This document shows, one piece after another, positions 28,318 through 37,018 of a stretch of DNA of 64,000 nucleotides (its first letter is position 1; every line of letters starts with the position of its first letter). Made by a program: the position numbers and the translations under genes. The DNA is from Pseudoalteromonas luteoviolacea. Lineage in GTDB: Bacteria > Pseudomonadota > Gammaproteobacteria > Enterobacterales > Alteromonadaceae. The DNA is taken from contig NZ_JWIC01000004.1 of NCBI RefSeq assembly GCF_000814765.1, forward strand, positions 310,001 through 374,000, written 5' to 3'. The notes under the pieces are model-generated. The model searched no databases and was not told the DNA's origin. It was given only the letters and a program-made list of their open reading frames with translations.

Positions 28318-29889
28318 ATGGATATGAAAAAAGCTCTTTGGCGCACATTGTGCTGTGCAACGACTTTGTTGATGAGTAGTAGCGTGGTCGCTTTAACGGC
28401 ACCTCAGTTGGCTGAAGTAGAGAAGTCAGTGCAACAAGCCATGGATAGCTTTGCAATCCCCGGGTTGGCGATTGGGATTGTAAATAACGGGAAAGTCGTC
28501 TTAGCCAAAGGGTATGGCATAAGGCAGTTTGGTAAGGCTGGCGAGGTGGATGAGCATACCTTATTTGGTATCGCTTCTAACAGTAAAGCATTTACAGCAA
28601 CCGCTTTGGCGATGTTGGTTGAGGAAGGTAAATTGAACTGGGGGGATCCTGTTATTTCTCATGTACCAGAATTCCAACTGTATAGCGAACAGCTCACAGA
28701 ACAAATGACTATCCGTGATTTACTCAGTCATCGTAGTGGTCTTGCTTTAGGTGCTGGCGATCTCATGATCTGGCCAGACACGGACAAGTCTATAAAAGAA
28801 ATACTCGCTGGACTAAAGCACATTAAACCCATCGCACCATTGCGTACTGAGTATCACTATAACAATTTGATGTTTGTGGTCGCCGGTGAAGTGGTTGCGA
28901 GGGTAAGCGGTCTCAGCTGGCAAGAGTTTATTGAAAAGCGAGTTTTCCCCCAAGTAGGGATTAAAAATTCCTATGCGTCATTTTCTCGTATTGATAAAGC
29001 GAATAAAAATTTTGCGACCGGAACAATTAAGTATGACGGTCAGCTAGAAGAGTTTGTGGGCGACTATTTAGAAGACTTTCGTGGTGCTGGCGCCATCGCG
29101 TCTAATGTCTCGGATATGACTAAGTGGTTACAAACACAGGTTAATGAAGGTCAAACACCGATAGGTAAGCAGTTAATAGGCCGCGATACACACCAGTACC
29201 TATGGCATCCACAAATTATGCGTATACCAAAAGAAGCCGATCGCATCGCATTTGAGCAAGATTTCAAAGGATATGCGCTAGGCTGGGCAGTTGAAAGTTA
29301 CTTTGGTTATAAACGTGTCGGTCATATGGGGGGGATTTTAGGGATGGGCTCACAGGTTGCGATGATCCCAGAAAAAGGCTTAGGTGTGGTGATTTTATCT
29401 AATCAGCATGCTTACCCTGCCATTCGCGCCATCACCAATGAAGTCTTTGAGCAAGCACTTGGATTGGAGCCACAAGAGTGGGTTGCGCAAAGTTATCAAG
29501 CGTATCACAAAAAGCGTACATCATTATACGCTGATTTGGGTCCAAAAAAGGTAGAGTCCAAAGTCGCAAATTTACCACTTAACCATTACACGGGTACTTT
29601 GAGAAGTCCGTGGTATGGCGATGTTATCGTGGAGGAAATCTCAGGGCAGCTACATATTGACTTTACTCACACAAAGGCGCTCAAAGGTATATTACACCAT
29701 CATGACGGCAATACGTTTGTGGTGAAGTGGCATGAAAAATTGCTAGAAGCAGATGCTTATATTCATTTTAAATTAGATGATAAACAACAAATCAAAAGTG
29801 CTGATATGGAATGGGTAAATCCTAAAATTACAGATTTTAGTTTCGATTTTCATAACTTAGGGTTAGTGGCCGTGGCGCCAACACAGTAA
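28318..29889 (+). CDS. Periplasmic serine hydrolase, class C beta-lactamase fold
   Basis: The 523-residue protein has a signal peptide (about residues 1-25, ending SSVVALT) and a penicillin-binding/beta-lactamase-type domain. SNSK near 84-87 is the SxxK nucleophile motif, YHYNN near 181 supplies the Tyr-x-Asn element, and HMGGILGMG near 340 replaces the KTG box. A C-terminal domain of about 120 residues resembles DUF3471. Such proteins are esterases or peptidases more often than true beta-lactamases, so resistance should not be assumed. It is closely spaced after the GGCT gene. Confidence 0.87.
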   Translation: MDMKKALWRTLCCATTLLMSSSVVALTAPQLAEVEKSVQQAMDSFAIPGLAIGIVNNGKVVLAKGYGIRQFGKAGEVDEHTLFGIASNSKAFTATALAMLVEEGKLNWGDPVISHVPEFQLYSEQLTEQMTIRDLLSHRSGLALGAGDLMIWPDTDKSIKEILAGLKHIKPIAPLRTEYHYNNLMFVVAGEVVARVSGLSWQEFIEKRVFPQVGIKNSYASFSRIDKANKNFATGTIKYDGQLEEFVGDYLEDFRGAGAIASNVSDMTKWLQTQVNEGQTPIGKQLIGRDTHQYLWHPQIMRIPKEADRIAFEQDFKGYALGWAVESYFGYKRVGHMGGILGMGSQVAMIPEKGLGVVILSNQHAYPAIRAITNEVFEQALGLEPQEWVAQSYQAYHKKRTSLYADLGPKKVESKVANLPLNHYTGTLRSPWYGDVIVEEISGQLHIDFTHTKALKGILHHHDGNTFVVKWHEKLLEADAYIHFKLDDKQQIKSADMEWVNPKITDFSFDFHNLGLVAVAPTQ

Positions 29890-29924
29890 TGTGGCCGTTT
29901 ATTGACTAAAAATATCAAACCAAA

Positions 29925-29956
29925 GTATCAAGGCACTCAATACAGTGCTTTGATAC
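29925..29956. repeat. Perfect-stem inverted repeat between hydrolase and deacetylase genes
   Basis: GTATCAAGGCACT (29925-29937) pairs with AGTGCTTTGATAC (29944-29956), 13 pairs with one G-U, around a six-base loop. No T-run follows, so it is an atypical terminator at best. It could be an RNA processing or protein-binding site. Confidence 0.65.
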
Positions 29957-29987
29957 ACTGTCAATTCAGGATTTTAAGGACAGCGAT

Positions 29988-30905
29988 ATGCGCACAGCCA
30001 TTATATCTCACCCGCTTTGTCGTAGGCATAAAATGACTGCTGAGCACCCAGAGTGCCCTCAGCGTTTGGATGCCATCTCTGACCGCATTTTGGCATCGGG
30101 GTTAGACATTGCAGTGACGCACTTGATGGCGCCAAAAGCGGATGAATCGCACTATGCGCTTGTACATGATGCTCAGCATATCGAGCAAGTATTAACGTCG
30201 ATACCTGAACAAGGGTTGATAGACTTGGACGGTGATACCTCTTTATGCAAAGACTCTTTGAAGGCCATCGAGCGTGCTGTAGGTGCGGGTATTATGGCTG
30301 TTGATGAAGTGCTTGATGGTCGTCTTGATGCGGCGTTTTGCTCCGTCAGGCCCCCAGGACATCACGCGGATAAAGGTAAGTCTGCCGGGTTTTGCGTCTT
30401 TAATAATGTAGCGATTGCCACTAAATACGCTCAAAGCAAAGGGGTTAAACGCATCGCTATTTTAGATATTGATGTCCATCATGGAGATGGAACACAAGCG
30501 ATTGTGAAATCAGATCCTAATGTGCTTTTTTGCTCCTTGTTTCAATATCCTTTCTATCCCAATACTGAGATTGAAAACACCGATACGATCGTGAACTCTC
30601 CGTTGCCTGTGGCTAGTGATGGTGCTGATCTTAGAGCGTTATATTCTCAGCAATGGCTTCCTAAGTTACGACAGTTTCAACCTGAGCTGATATTTATTAG
30701 TGCCGGATTTGATGCGCATCTGGAAGATGACATGGGCGGGCTTAAATTTGTGGAAAGTGACTACGCCTGGTTAACCCAACAAATTGCCCTGTTAAACAAT
30801 GAGCTTAATTGCCGGGGCATTATTTCTTATTTAGAAGGGGGGTATGATTTATCTTCTCTCGGGCGTAGTGTCGAAACGCATATCCGAACTTTAGCCGAAT
30901 TCTAG
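29988..30905 (+). CDS. Histone-deacetylase-family (acetylpolyamine amidohydrolase-like) hydrolase
   Basis: The 305-residue protein carries all zinc-site and catalytic signatures of the arginase/deacetylase superfamily: HPECPQRLDAI near 20, RPPGHHA near 120 (catalytic His pair), DIDVHHGDGTQ near 160 (zinc Asp and His) and SAGFDAH near 244 (zinc Asp). Bacterial members act on acetylated polyamines, lysines or other amides, and none acts on histones. The substrate is unknown. It ends five bases before the convergent small gene at 30911. Confidence 0.88.
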   Translation: MRTAIISHPLCRRHKMTAEHPECPQRLDAISDRILASGLDIAVTHLMAPKADESHYALVHDAQHIEQVLTSIPEQGLIDLDGDTSLCKDSLKAIERAVGAGIMAVDEVLDGRLDAAFCSVRPPGHHADKGKSAGFCVFNNVAIATKYAQSKGVKRIAILDIDVHHGDGTQAIVKSDPNVLFCSLFQYPFYPNTEIENTDTIVNSPLPVASDGADLRALYSQQWLPKLRQFQPELIFISAGFDAHLEDDMGGLKFVESDYAWLTQQIALLNNELNCRGIISYLEGGYDLSSLGRSVETHIRTLAEF

Positions 30906-30910
30906 TTGGC

Positions 30911-31213
30911 TCATAACGTCGCTTCCATCAAGCTAAACACTTGTTCTATATTTGTAATTTGTATTTTTGCCGTACAGCACTGTCCTTCAGAGACAAGCTT
31001 TTGTTGCACTAAAAGCGTTAAATCATCATAGCTGTAAGGTGTTTTTTGCGCGCCATCAAGTGCTTTAAAAGTTCCGTCAAGTAAGATGCAGGTAGCTGTT
31101 TTAATTTGATTTTCAGACAAGTAAAAGAGGCTTTCTTGCATTTCTTCCTCACTGTCAATGTATTCTATACTTTGGTCGAATATCAGCACTAATGGGTATG
31201 AATTAATCGTCAT
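30911..31213 (-). CDS. Small conserved protein, unknown (possibly DUF4144)
   Basis: This is a 100-residue acidic soluble protein with mixed alpha/beta character and two adjacent cysteines (EGQCCTAKIQ). It resembles a small Alteromonadales/Vibrio family I recall as DUF4144; that assignment is uncertain. The minus-strand ATG has a GAGAAC purine stretch upstream. It is divergent from the GGDEF-EAL gene at 31291 (77-base gap), so the two share a promoter region. No function is proposed. Confidence 0.6.
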   Translation of the reverse strand: MTINSYPLVLIFDQSIEYIDSEEEMQESLFYLSENQIKTATCILLDGTFKALDGAQKTPYSYDDLTLLVQQKLVSEGQCCTAKIQITNIEQVFSLMEATL

Positions 31214-31290
31214 TTTTTGTTCTCAGTCAAAGTTAGCCACAAGCACCTAAGTATACTCAAGATGGTAGTTAGATTGCGAGGAAAGTGCTT

Positions 31291-33807
31291 ATGATAGGTG
31301 ATTCACGTCAACTGAAAATTAAAGACGTGTTTTCGGCTAGCTTATTATCGTGTGATGAGTCTACTAGCTTATATGATGCGTTGATAAAAATGCGTCAACA
31401 CAGTGTTAGTTCCATTTTTATTACACATGCTGGAGACATTGTTGGTATTTGGACAGAATCCGATTGTGTGAAGCTTGATCTTAAGCACATTAACCTCGCT
31501 CAGCTGCCCATTGGTGAGGTAATGACTTCTCCGGTTTACGATATCTCGTTGGATAAGACCCTCAGTGAAGCCACTATCAAGTTGCATCAACTTGGGATCC
31601 GTCACTTACTCGTGAAAGATTTAAACAACACACCAGCAGGCGTTGTATCTTTGTCTGACATTGTTCGCAATCAGGGATTAGATCACTACTTACATTTTCG
31701 TCCCATTGAGGATCATTTTGATAAGACTGTGAGTGTGCTTGACAGTTCGCAATGTGTGAGTGAAGCGATTGAACAGATGCGCCGTAATAAAGCCACGGCA
31801 GTGCTGGTCTATCATCGTCAGCAACAAGAGTACGGCATAATTACACAGCGAGATATTGCATACGCAATTTTAGATCCGCAGTGGCAAATGCCATGTTGGG
31901 AACTTGCGAGCTATCCTATGCTATCCATGACACCAGACGAAAGTTTATTTGATGCCTATCGTAAGATGACAGCTAAATCTATTCGGCATTTGGTGGTGAG
32001 AGACAAAGTGTCAAATGCTGTGGCAGGGTTATTGGCACTTAAAAATGTACTGACTGAAATAGAAACTGCTTACTGCAGCGAGTTAGAGAATGTTTTAGCG
32101 CAGCGAGATATTGCCCTGCGTAAATCAGAGAAGAATTTGTACCTTGCTAATCGAATTATTGATGCCTCCCTTGACGGTATTATGATCACAAGAGGGAGCG
32201 GGGAAATCATTCAAATTAACCCGGCTTTTAGTGCATTAACTGGTTATCAAGACTATGAAGTCATCGGTAAAAAGCCCAGCTTGCTCAGTTCAGGCATGCA
32301 TGATCAAAATTATTACGACAAAATGTGGGCTGCATTAAAAGAGAAAGGGGTGTGGCAGGGAGAGATCTGTAATAAGAAAAAAAGCGGAGACATCTATGTT
32401 GAATGGCTTACAATCATTGAAATTAACGACCCTTATAGCGATGAAACGCTGTATGCCGCGATATTCAGTGATATTACAGAGCGTAAAAATGCAGAAGAAA
32501 AAATAGCACGTTTAGCTTATTTTGATGAGCTGACTGGGCTACCTAATCGACGGTTATTCTATGATAGATTGTCTATGGCTTTGGCATCAGCACATCGTGA
32601 TCAGCATAAACTCAGCGTTATGTTTATCGATTTAGATCGTTTTAAGGAAGTGAATGATACATTGGGTCACAGTGCTGGCGATAAGCTGCTGACTCAGGTG
32701 AGCGATCGCATTAAGGGGATTTTAAAAGAAGGGGATACGTTAGCTCGTTTAGGAGGTGATGAGTTTGTAGTGCTGTTGACCGAAGTTGCCGATATGGATT
32801 CGGTGGTGTCGTTTGCTGATAAATTGCTATTACAATTTAATAAGTCTTTTGATCTTGGCAATATCGCAGTGGCCGCTACCGCGTCATTGGGGGCGTCGAT
32901 GTACCCAGATGATGGTCTTGACAGTGAGAGCTTGTTAAAACACGCGGACGTGGCCATGTATCGTTCAAAAGAGCTAGGACGTAATTCTTTTCAAATGTAT
33001 AAAGCGTCTATGAATGCACGTTCACTTGAGCGGTTGTCCATGCAAAGCCGATTTCAAAGCGCACTTGAAAATGGTGAGTTTGAGCTCTATTTTCAGCCTT
33101 TAAAATGTCTGGTTAGCGGTCGCATCACTAGTTTAGAATGTTTGTTGCGATGGCATGACCCCAATTTAGGCATGATCTCTCCTGCTCAGTTTATTCCATT
33201 GGCTGAAGAATTAGGCTTAATTGTGAAGCTTGATGAGTGGGTAATTGATAGGGCGTGTGCTCAACTTGCTCATTGGAGGAGATTAAATATTGATGTCAGG
33301 CACTTGGCTATTAATGTATCGGCTCAGCATCTAACTCAGGGAGATCTAGTACAGACACTCAATCGAGCGTTAGCCAAATATGATCTGCATGGACATCAAA
33401 TTGAATTAGAGCTGACAGAGGGCTGCTTCATCAGTAATTTCCAACGAGCGAAAGAGGTACTGAGTAAAGTGAAAAAAATGGGAGTCAGTATCGCGTTGGA
33501 TGACTTTGGCACCGGCTACTCTGCACTGAGTTACCTTACTAAATTACCAATCGACATTTTAAAAATTGATCCCAGTTTTATAGCCAAAATACCTGATGAG
33601 TATGGCAACAGTGAAATTGTCAGTGCGATTGTGGCAATGGCCAAAGCATTGAAGTTACATGTTGTCGCTGAAGGCGTCGAAAAGCACGAGCAAATGCGGT
33701 TTTTACAAAAACTGGGTTGTCATGCGATGCAGGGGTATTTGTATTGTAAGCCGCTTTCGCAAGCGGCTTGGTATGAATTTTATCAAGCGGAGAAATTGAT
33801 TTCGTAG
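31291..33807 (+). CDS. CBS-CBS-PAS-GGDEF-EAL c-di-GMP signalling protein
   Basis: The 838-residue soluble protein starts at ATG 31291 with GAGGA eight bases upstream. It has two CBS pairs (about 8-130 and 140-260), a PAS domain (about 285-395), a GGDEF domain with RLGGDEF, and an EAL domain. The EAL signature reads ECLLRW, with Cys for Ala; the catalytic Glu is kept, as are DDFGTGYSALSYL and ELTEG. CBS pairs often bind adenine nucleotides, which would couple c-di-GMP to energy state; that is inference. Its 3' end overlaps the convergent DUF2797 gene by 25 bases. Confidence 0.9.
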   Translation: MIGDSRQLKIKDVFSASLLSCDESTSLYDALIKMRQHSVSSIFITHAGDIVGIWTESDCVKLDLKHINLAQLPIGEVMTSPVYDISLDKTLSEATIKLHQLGIRHLLVKDLNNTPAGVVSLSDIVRNQGLDHYLHFRPIEDHFDKTVSVLDSSQCVSEAIEQMRRNKATAVLVYHRQQQEYGIITQRDIAYAILDPQWQMPCWELASYPMLSMTPDESLFDAYRKMTAKSIRHLVVRDKVSNAVAGLLALKNVLTEIETAYCSELENVLAQRDIALRKSEKNLYLANRIIDASLDGIMITRGSGEIIQINPAFSALTGYQDYEVIGKKPSLLSSGMHDQNYYDKMWAALKEKGVWQGEICNKKKSGDIYVEWLTIIEINDPYSDETLYAAIFSDITERKNAEEKIARLAYFDELTGLPNRRLFYDRLSMALASAHRDQHKLSVMFIDLDRFKEVNDTLGHSAGDKLLTQVSDRIKGILKEGDTLARLGGDEFVVLLTEVADMDSVVSFADKLLLQFNKSFDLGNIAVAATASLGASMYPDDGLDSESLLKHADVAMYRSKELGRNSFQMYKASMNARSLERLSMQSRFQSALENGEFELYFQPLKCLVSGRITSLECLLRWHDPNLGMISPAQFIPLAEELGLIVKLDEWVIDRACAQLAHWRRLNIDVRHLAINVSAQHLTQGDLVQTLNRALAKYDLHGHQIELELTEGCFISNFQRAKEVLSKVKKMGVSIALDDFGTGYSALSYLTKLPIDILKIDPSFIAKIPDEYGNSEIVSAIVAMAKALKLHVVAEGVEKHEQMRFLQKLGCHAMQGYLYCKPLSQAAWYEFYQAEKLIS

Positions 33808-34595
33808 GAAGTAAACTTACGAATATTAATGACGCCTTTTTCAAAAATGAGATATTGCCCTTTAATCCCTTTTAATACGCCGCTGACGGTCGGCTCTTTA
33901 TCAAAGTTAAAGGAACTTATTTTTGTTGGGTAGTTCTCAACAGGGAAGGTTAAGTCTACAACTTCTTCATCTAAACGCTCAATCGCAGTTGCACCAAATA
34001 GCTCAGCCAGCTCGTCGAGCTTTTCTTGGATCTGAGGAATTAACACTTGTGCACTTTGCTTCAAATCTAATTCAGGATTAATGCCCTTTAGCATATTGCG
34101 CCAATTGGTTTTGTCTGCGATGAAATTGGCAAGGGCCACTTCCACTAAGCCTGATTGCAGGCGTGTTTGCACTTTAAAAATAGGTAGAGCTTGGGTTGCG
34201 CCTTGATCTATCCAGCGAGTTGGGATCTGGGTATGTCGTGTGATACCGACTTTGAGTCCTGATGTATTGGCTAAATAGACATAGTGCGGGATCATACAAT
34301 TGGCCTCTCCCCACTCGGGCTCTCGGCATGTGCCTTGATCATAGTGACACGTTTCAGGCTTCATGATGCACATATCGCAGCTAGCAAGCTTTTTCATACA
34401 TACAAAGCAGTGGCCCTGAGAATAGCTCTTTTTGGTTTTTTTACCGCAACTGCAGCAATAGATATTACCTGTAAAAGTTAAGGTAATTTCTTTGTCAAAA
34501 TAGTCATTGAGATTAACCAGCTCGTCGCCAATTGGCAGCTGGTACTGAATTGGATTGGTAAGGCTGGCTTTTAGTTTACTTAACGTGCCCTGCAT
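33783..34595 (-). CDS. DUF2797 protein with Cys-rich N-terminus
   Basis: The 270-residue protein has a cysteine-rich region near residues 47-100, with CCSCGKKTKKSYSQGHCFVC, CDMC and further Cys/His that could form two zinc sites. It then has YVYLANTSGLKVGITR near 107, which resembles the start of a GIY-YIG-like fold. This matches the DUF2797 family, whose function is unknown. The Cys pattern suggests a nucleic-acid-binding protein; this is inference. It overlaps the end of the convergent GGDEF-EAL gene by 25 bases. A terminator-like signal is lacking between the two. Confidence 0.82.
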   Translation of the reverse strand: MQGTLSKLKASLTNPIQYQLPIGDELVNLNDYFDKEITLTFTGNIYCCSCGKKTKKSYSQGHCFVCMKKLASCDMCIMKPETCHYDQGTCREPEWGEANCMIPHYVYLANTSGLKVGITRHTQIPTRWIDQGATQALPIFKVQTRLQSGLVEVALANFIADKTNWRNMLKGINPELDLKQSAQVLIPQIQEKLDELAELFGATAIERLDEEVVDLTFPVENYPTKISSFNFDKEPTVSGVLKGIKGQYLIFEKGVINIRKFTSYEINFSA

Positions 34596-34737
34596 CTTTA
34601 CGCCCCTAAAGATGATACAAAAGGAGATCCTAGCAAGTCAGTTTGAAAATACCAATGGTAAAGTTAAAAAAATTATATATTTCAATAATTTGAAATTGAT
34701 ATTGGTTTTTGTTTTTATTTGCGTTTTGGTATCTTAA

Positions 34738-34769
34738 ATAAAAAACGGCTCATGGAGAGCCGTTTTATC
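34738..34769 (-). terminator. Intrinsic terminator of purD
   Basis: AAAACGGCTC and GAGCCGTTTT form a 10-pair stem around ATGGA (about 34742-34766). On the minus strand the stem runs into TTTTTTATTT. It lies 20 bases after the purD stop. Confidence 0.92.
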
Positions 34770-34788
34770 AATGTCTTCCGATTAAAGA

Positions 34789-36072
34789 TCATTGCTCACG
34801 TGCAATGGCACGATAAGCGATGTCTGTACGGTACTCTACGCCATCCCAGTTAATGTCTTTAACCAGCGCATAAGCACGCTTCTGTGCTTCTGTTACAGTA
34901 TGGCCCAGTGCAGTTGCACATAACACCCGTCCACCGGCTGTCACGACGTCATCGCCCTGTTGTTTAGTACCTGCATGGAATACTTTTTCACCTTCAGAGT
35001 AATTGACCTGAAGACCTGAAATCGCATCGCCTTTTGGATAGCTAGCAGGGTAGCCTTTTGCCGCCAATACAACACCGACAGCGGCTCTAGGGTCAAACTG
35101 TATTTCAGTTTGATCTAGTTCTTGACGGTTTGCAGCCTCAATCAATGACACAAGGTCTGATTGTAAACGCAGCATGATCGGCTGTGTTTCAGGATCACCA
35201 AAACGACAGTTATACTCGATAACTTTAGGTGTGCCATCAGCCGTGATCATCAAGCCCGCATATAGGAAGCCAGTATAAGGGTGGCCTTCTGCCGCCATCC
35301 CTTCTACTGTTGGGTGAATCACTTCATTCATAATGCGGTCGTGAATGTCTTTGGTCACAACTGGCGCTGGAGAGTATGCACCCATGCCGCCTGTATTTGG
35401 ACCTTGGTCGCCATTGTATGCACGTTTATGGTCTTGGCTGGTGGCAAAAGGCAATACGTTTTTACCGTCAACCATAACGATAAATGACGCTTCTTCACCT
35501 TCTAAGAATTCTTCAATCACCACACGGCTACCCGCATCACCAAATGCATTACCTGCAAGCATATCGCGAATTGCTTCTTCTGCTTCTGCTTCGGTCATTG
35601 CGACGATAACGCCTTTACCAGCTGCTAACCCATCTGCTTTAACAACAATAGGGGCACCTTGCTCTTTGACATAAGCAATTGCAGGCTCAATGTCAGTGAA
35701 GGTTTGGTAAGCAGCTGTCGGGATCTGGTGTCTGGCTAAAAAGTCTTTGGTAAATGACTTTGAACCTTCTAGCTGCGCCGCAGCTTGAGTCGGGCCAAAA
35801 ATGGCCAAACCTTCAGAGCGGAAACGATCAACAACACCAATAACCAACGGTGCTTCAGGGCCTACAATGGTCAGCTCAACTTTGTTTTCTTTGGCGAATG
35901 CAACTAGCGCATCCAAGTCTTCAACGCCAATAGCAACATTTTCTAACTTTGGCTCCAAAGCGGTTCCTGCGTTACCAGGTGCTACAAATACAGTTTTTAC
36001 TGATGGGTTTTGAGCGGCTTTGAACGCAAGTGCGTGTTCACGGCCACCGCTGCCAATGACAAGTACATTCAT
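34789..36072 (-). CDS. purD: Phosphoribosylamine-glycine ligase PurD
   Basis: PurD (GAR synthetase) makes glycinamide ribonucleotide in the second step of purine synthesis. The 427-residue protein starts MNVLVIGSGGREHALAFKAA and shows the ATP-grasp motifs VVKADGLAAGKGVIVA near 145, GPNTGGMGAYSP near 225 and EYNCRFGDPETQP near 281. Length matches E. coli PurD (429). It lies downstream of purH on the same strand, with a lipoprotein-like gene inserted between them. Confidence 0.97.
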   Translation of the reverse strand: MNVLVIGSGGREHALAFKAAQNPSVKTVFVAPGNAGTALEPKLENVAIGVEDLDALVAFAKENKVELTIVGPEAPLVIGVVDRFRSEGLAIFGPTQAAAQLEGSKSFTKDFLARHQIPTAAYQTFTDIEPAIAYVKEQGAPIVVKADGLAAGKGVIVAMTEAEAEEAIRDMLAGNAFGDAGSRVVIEEFLEGEEASFIVMVDGKNVLPFATSQDHKRAYNGDQGPNTGGMGAYSPAPVVTKDIHDRIMNEVIHPTVEGMAAEGHPYTGFLYAGLMITADGTPKVIEYNCRFGDPETQPIMLRLQSDLVSLIEAANRQELDQTEIQFDPRAAVGVVLAAKGYPASYPKGDAISGLQVNYSEGEKVFHAGTKQQGDDVVTAGGRVLCATALGHTVTEAQKRAYALVKDINWDGVEYRTDIAYRAIAREQ

Positions 36073-36086
36073 GGCATTGTTTCCTA

Positions 36087-36917
36087 TTAAATCTTTTTAA
36101 ACTTTAAAGTCATACGGTCGCTTTCCCCAATCGCCTTATACTGCGCAGATTTCTCTTCACCTAACGCAAGTCTAGGTGGCAGTGTCCAAACACCGTGAGG
36201 GTGGTTTGCACTGTCTAATGGGTTAGCGTTGATTTCGCTGCTTGCTACCAATTCAAAGCCTGCTTTCTTTGCCATTTCGATGACATAGCTTTGCTTCATA
36301 TAACCTGAACGCTTTTGATCTTCAGTATCGCGATGTTCTGGTAAGCGGTGCTCTACCACACCTAAAATGCCGCCTGGCTTAAGTGCTGTATGGAATGCTT
36401 TGAATGATTTAAGCACACCTTCATCACCCGGGCGCATGTACCAGTTATGAACATTACGGAAAGTTAAGACCATATCTGCAGAGCCTGCAGGTGCGATATC
36501 ATGATGTGTTAAAGCTGAAAATTCAGTCACTTTGATTTCGCTAAAACGTGTATCGTTGGCAATCTTGTCTTTAAACGCAGCTAACGATTTTTTGTAATAC
36601 TCCCTCTCTGAGTTAGCAGGGAAGTGTGCTGCATATAAAGTACCTTGGCCTTTTACAGTTGGCGCTAGGATTTCTGTATACCACCCGCCGCCTGGTGCGA
36701 TTTCAACGATGGTCATATCCGGCTTTAAACCAAAAAACTCCAATGTTTGGACTGGATTACGGTATTTATCACGGGCACGATTATTTTCTGCGCGCTCGCT
36801 ACTTTGCGCTGCTTTTGCAATGCTGACAGTTGAACTATCAGAACTTGTTGTGCTGCTACAACCTGCTACTGCAGCGACGATACCTGCTGTGACTAATGCT
36901 TTAATACCTAGTTTCAT
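36087..36917 (-). CDS. Exported methyltransferase-like lipoprotein
   Basis: The 276-residue protein begins MKLGIKALVTAGIVAAVAGC, a lipoprotein signal with Cys20, followed by a Ser/Thr-rich linker. The rest looks like a class I methyltransferase fold: VEIAPGGGWYTEIL near 70 replaces motif I, and there is a C-terminal GGILGVVEHR strand. Families of predicted periplasmic methyltransferases of this kind exist in proteobacteria, but SAM is not known to be plentiful in the periplasm, so the activity is doubtful. It sits between purD (14 bases away) and purH, separated from purH by a strong terminator, so it probably has its own promoter and may drive purD. Function unknown. Confidence 0.75.
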   Translation of the reverse strand: MKLGIKALVTAGIVAAVAGCSSTTSSDSSTVSIAKAAQSSERAENNRARDKYRNPVQTLEFFGLKPDMTIVEIAPGGGWYTEILAPTVKGQGTLYAAHFPANSEREYYKKSLAAFKDKIANDTRFSEIKVTEFSALTHHDIAPAGSADMVLTFRNVHNWYMRPGDEGVLKSFKAFHTALKPGGILGVVEHRLPEHRDTEDQKRSGYMKQSYVIEMAKKAGFELVASSEINANPLDSANHPHGVWTLPPRLALGEEKSAQYKAIGESDRMTLKFKKI

Positions 36918-36981
36918 TATTCAGTTCCTTCAAGGTTATTGTGATTGTCTTTTGGTCAGAATACTTGAATTTGGTGCAAAC

Positions 36982-37011
36982 AAAAAGCGCGAAACGTTAA
37001 ACGTTTCGCGC
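36982..37011 (-). terminator. Intrinsic terminator of purH
   Basis: GCGCGAAACGT (36987-36997) pairs perfectly with ACGTTTCGCGC (37001-37011), loop TAA. On the minus strand TTTTTG follows. It starts 8 bases past the purH stop and separates purH from purD. Confidence 0.92.
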
Positions 37012-37018
37012 AAATCGA

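Noticed and set aside
28318-29889. Serine hydrolase as an antibiotic-resistance beta-lactamase
   Set aside because: SxxK and YxN are present, but the KTG box is replaced by HMGG and there is a C-terminal DUF3471-like domain, as in esterase/peptidase relatives.
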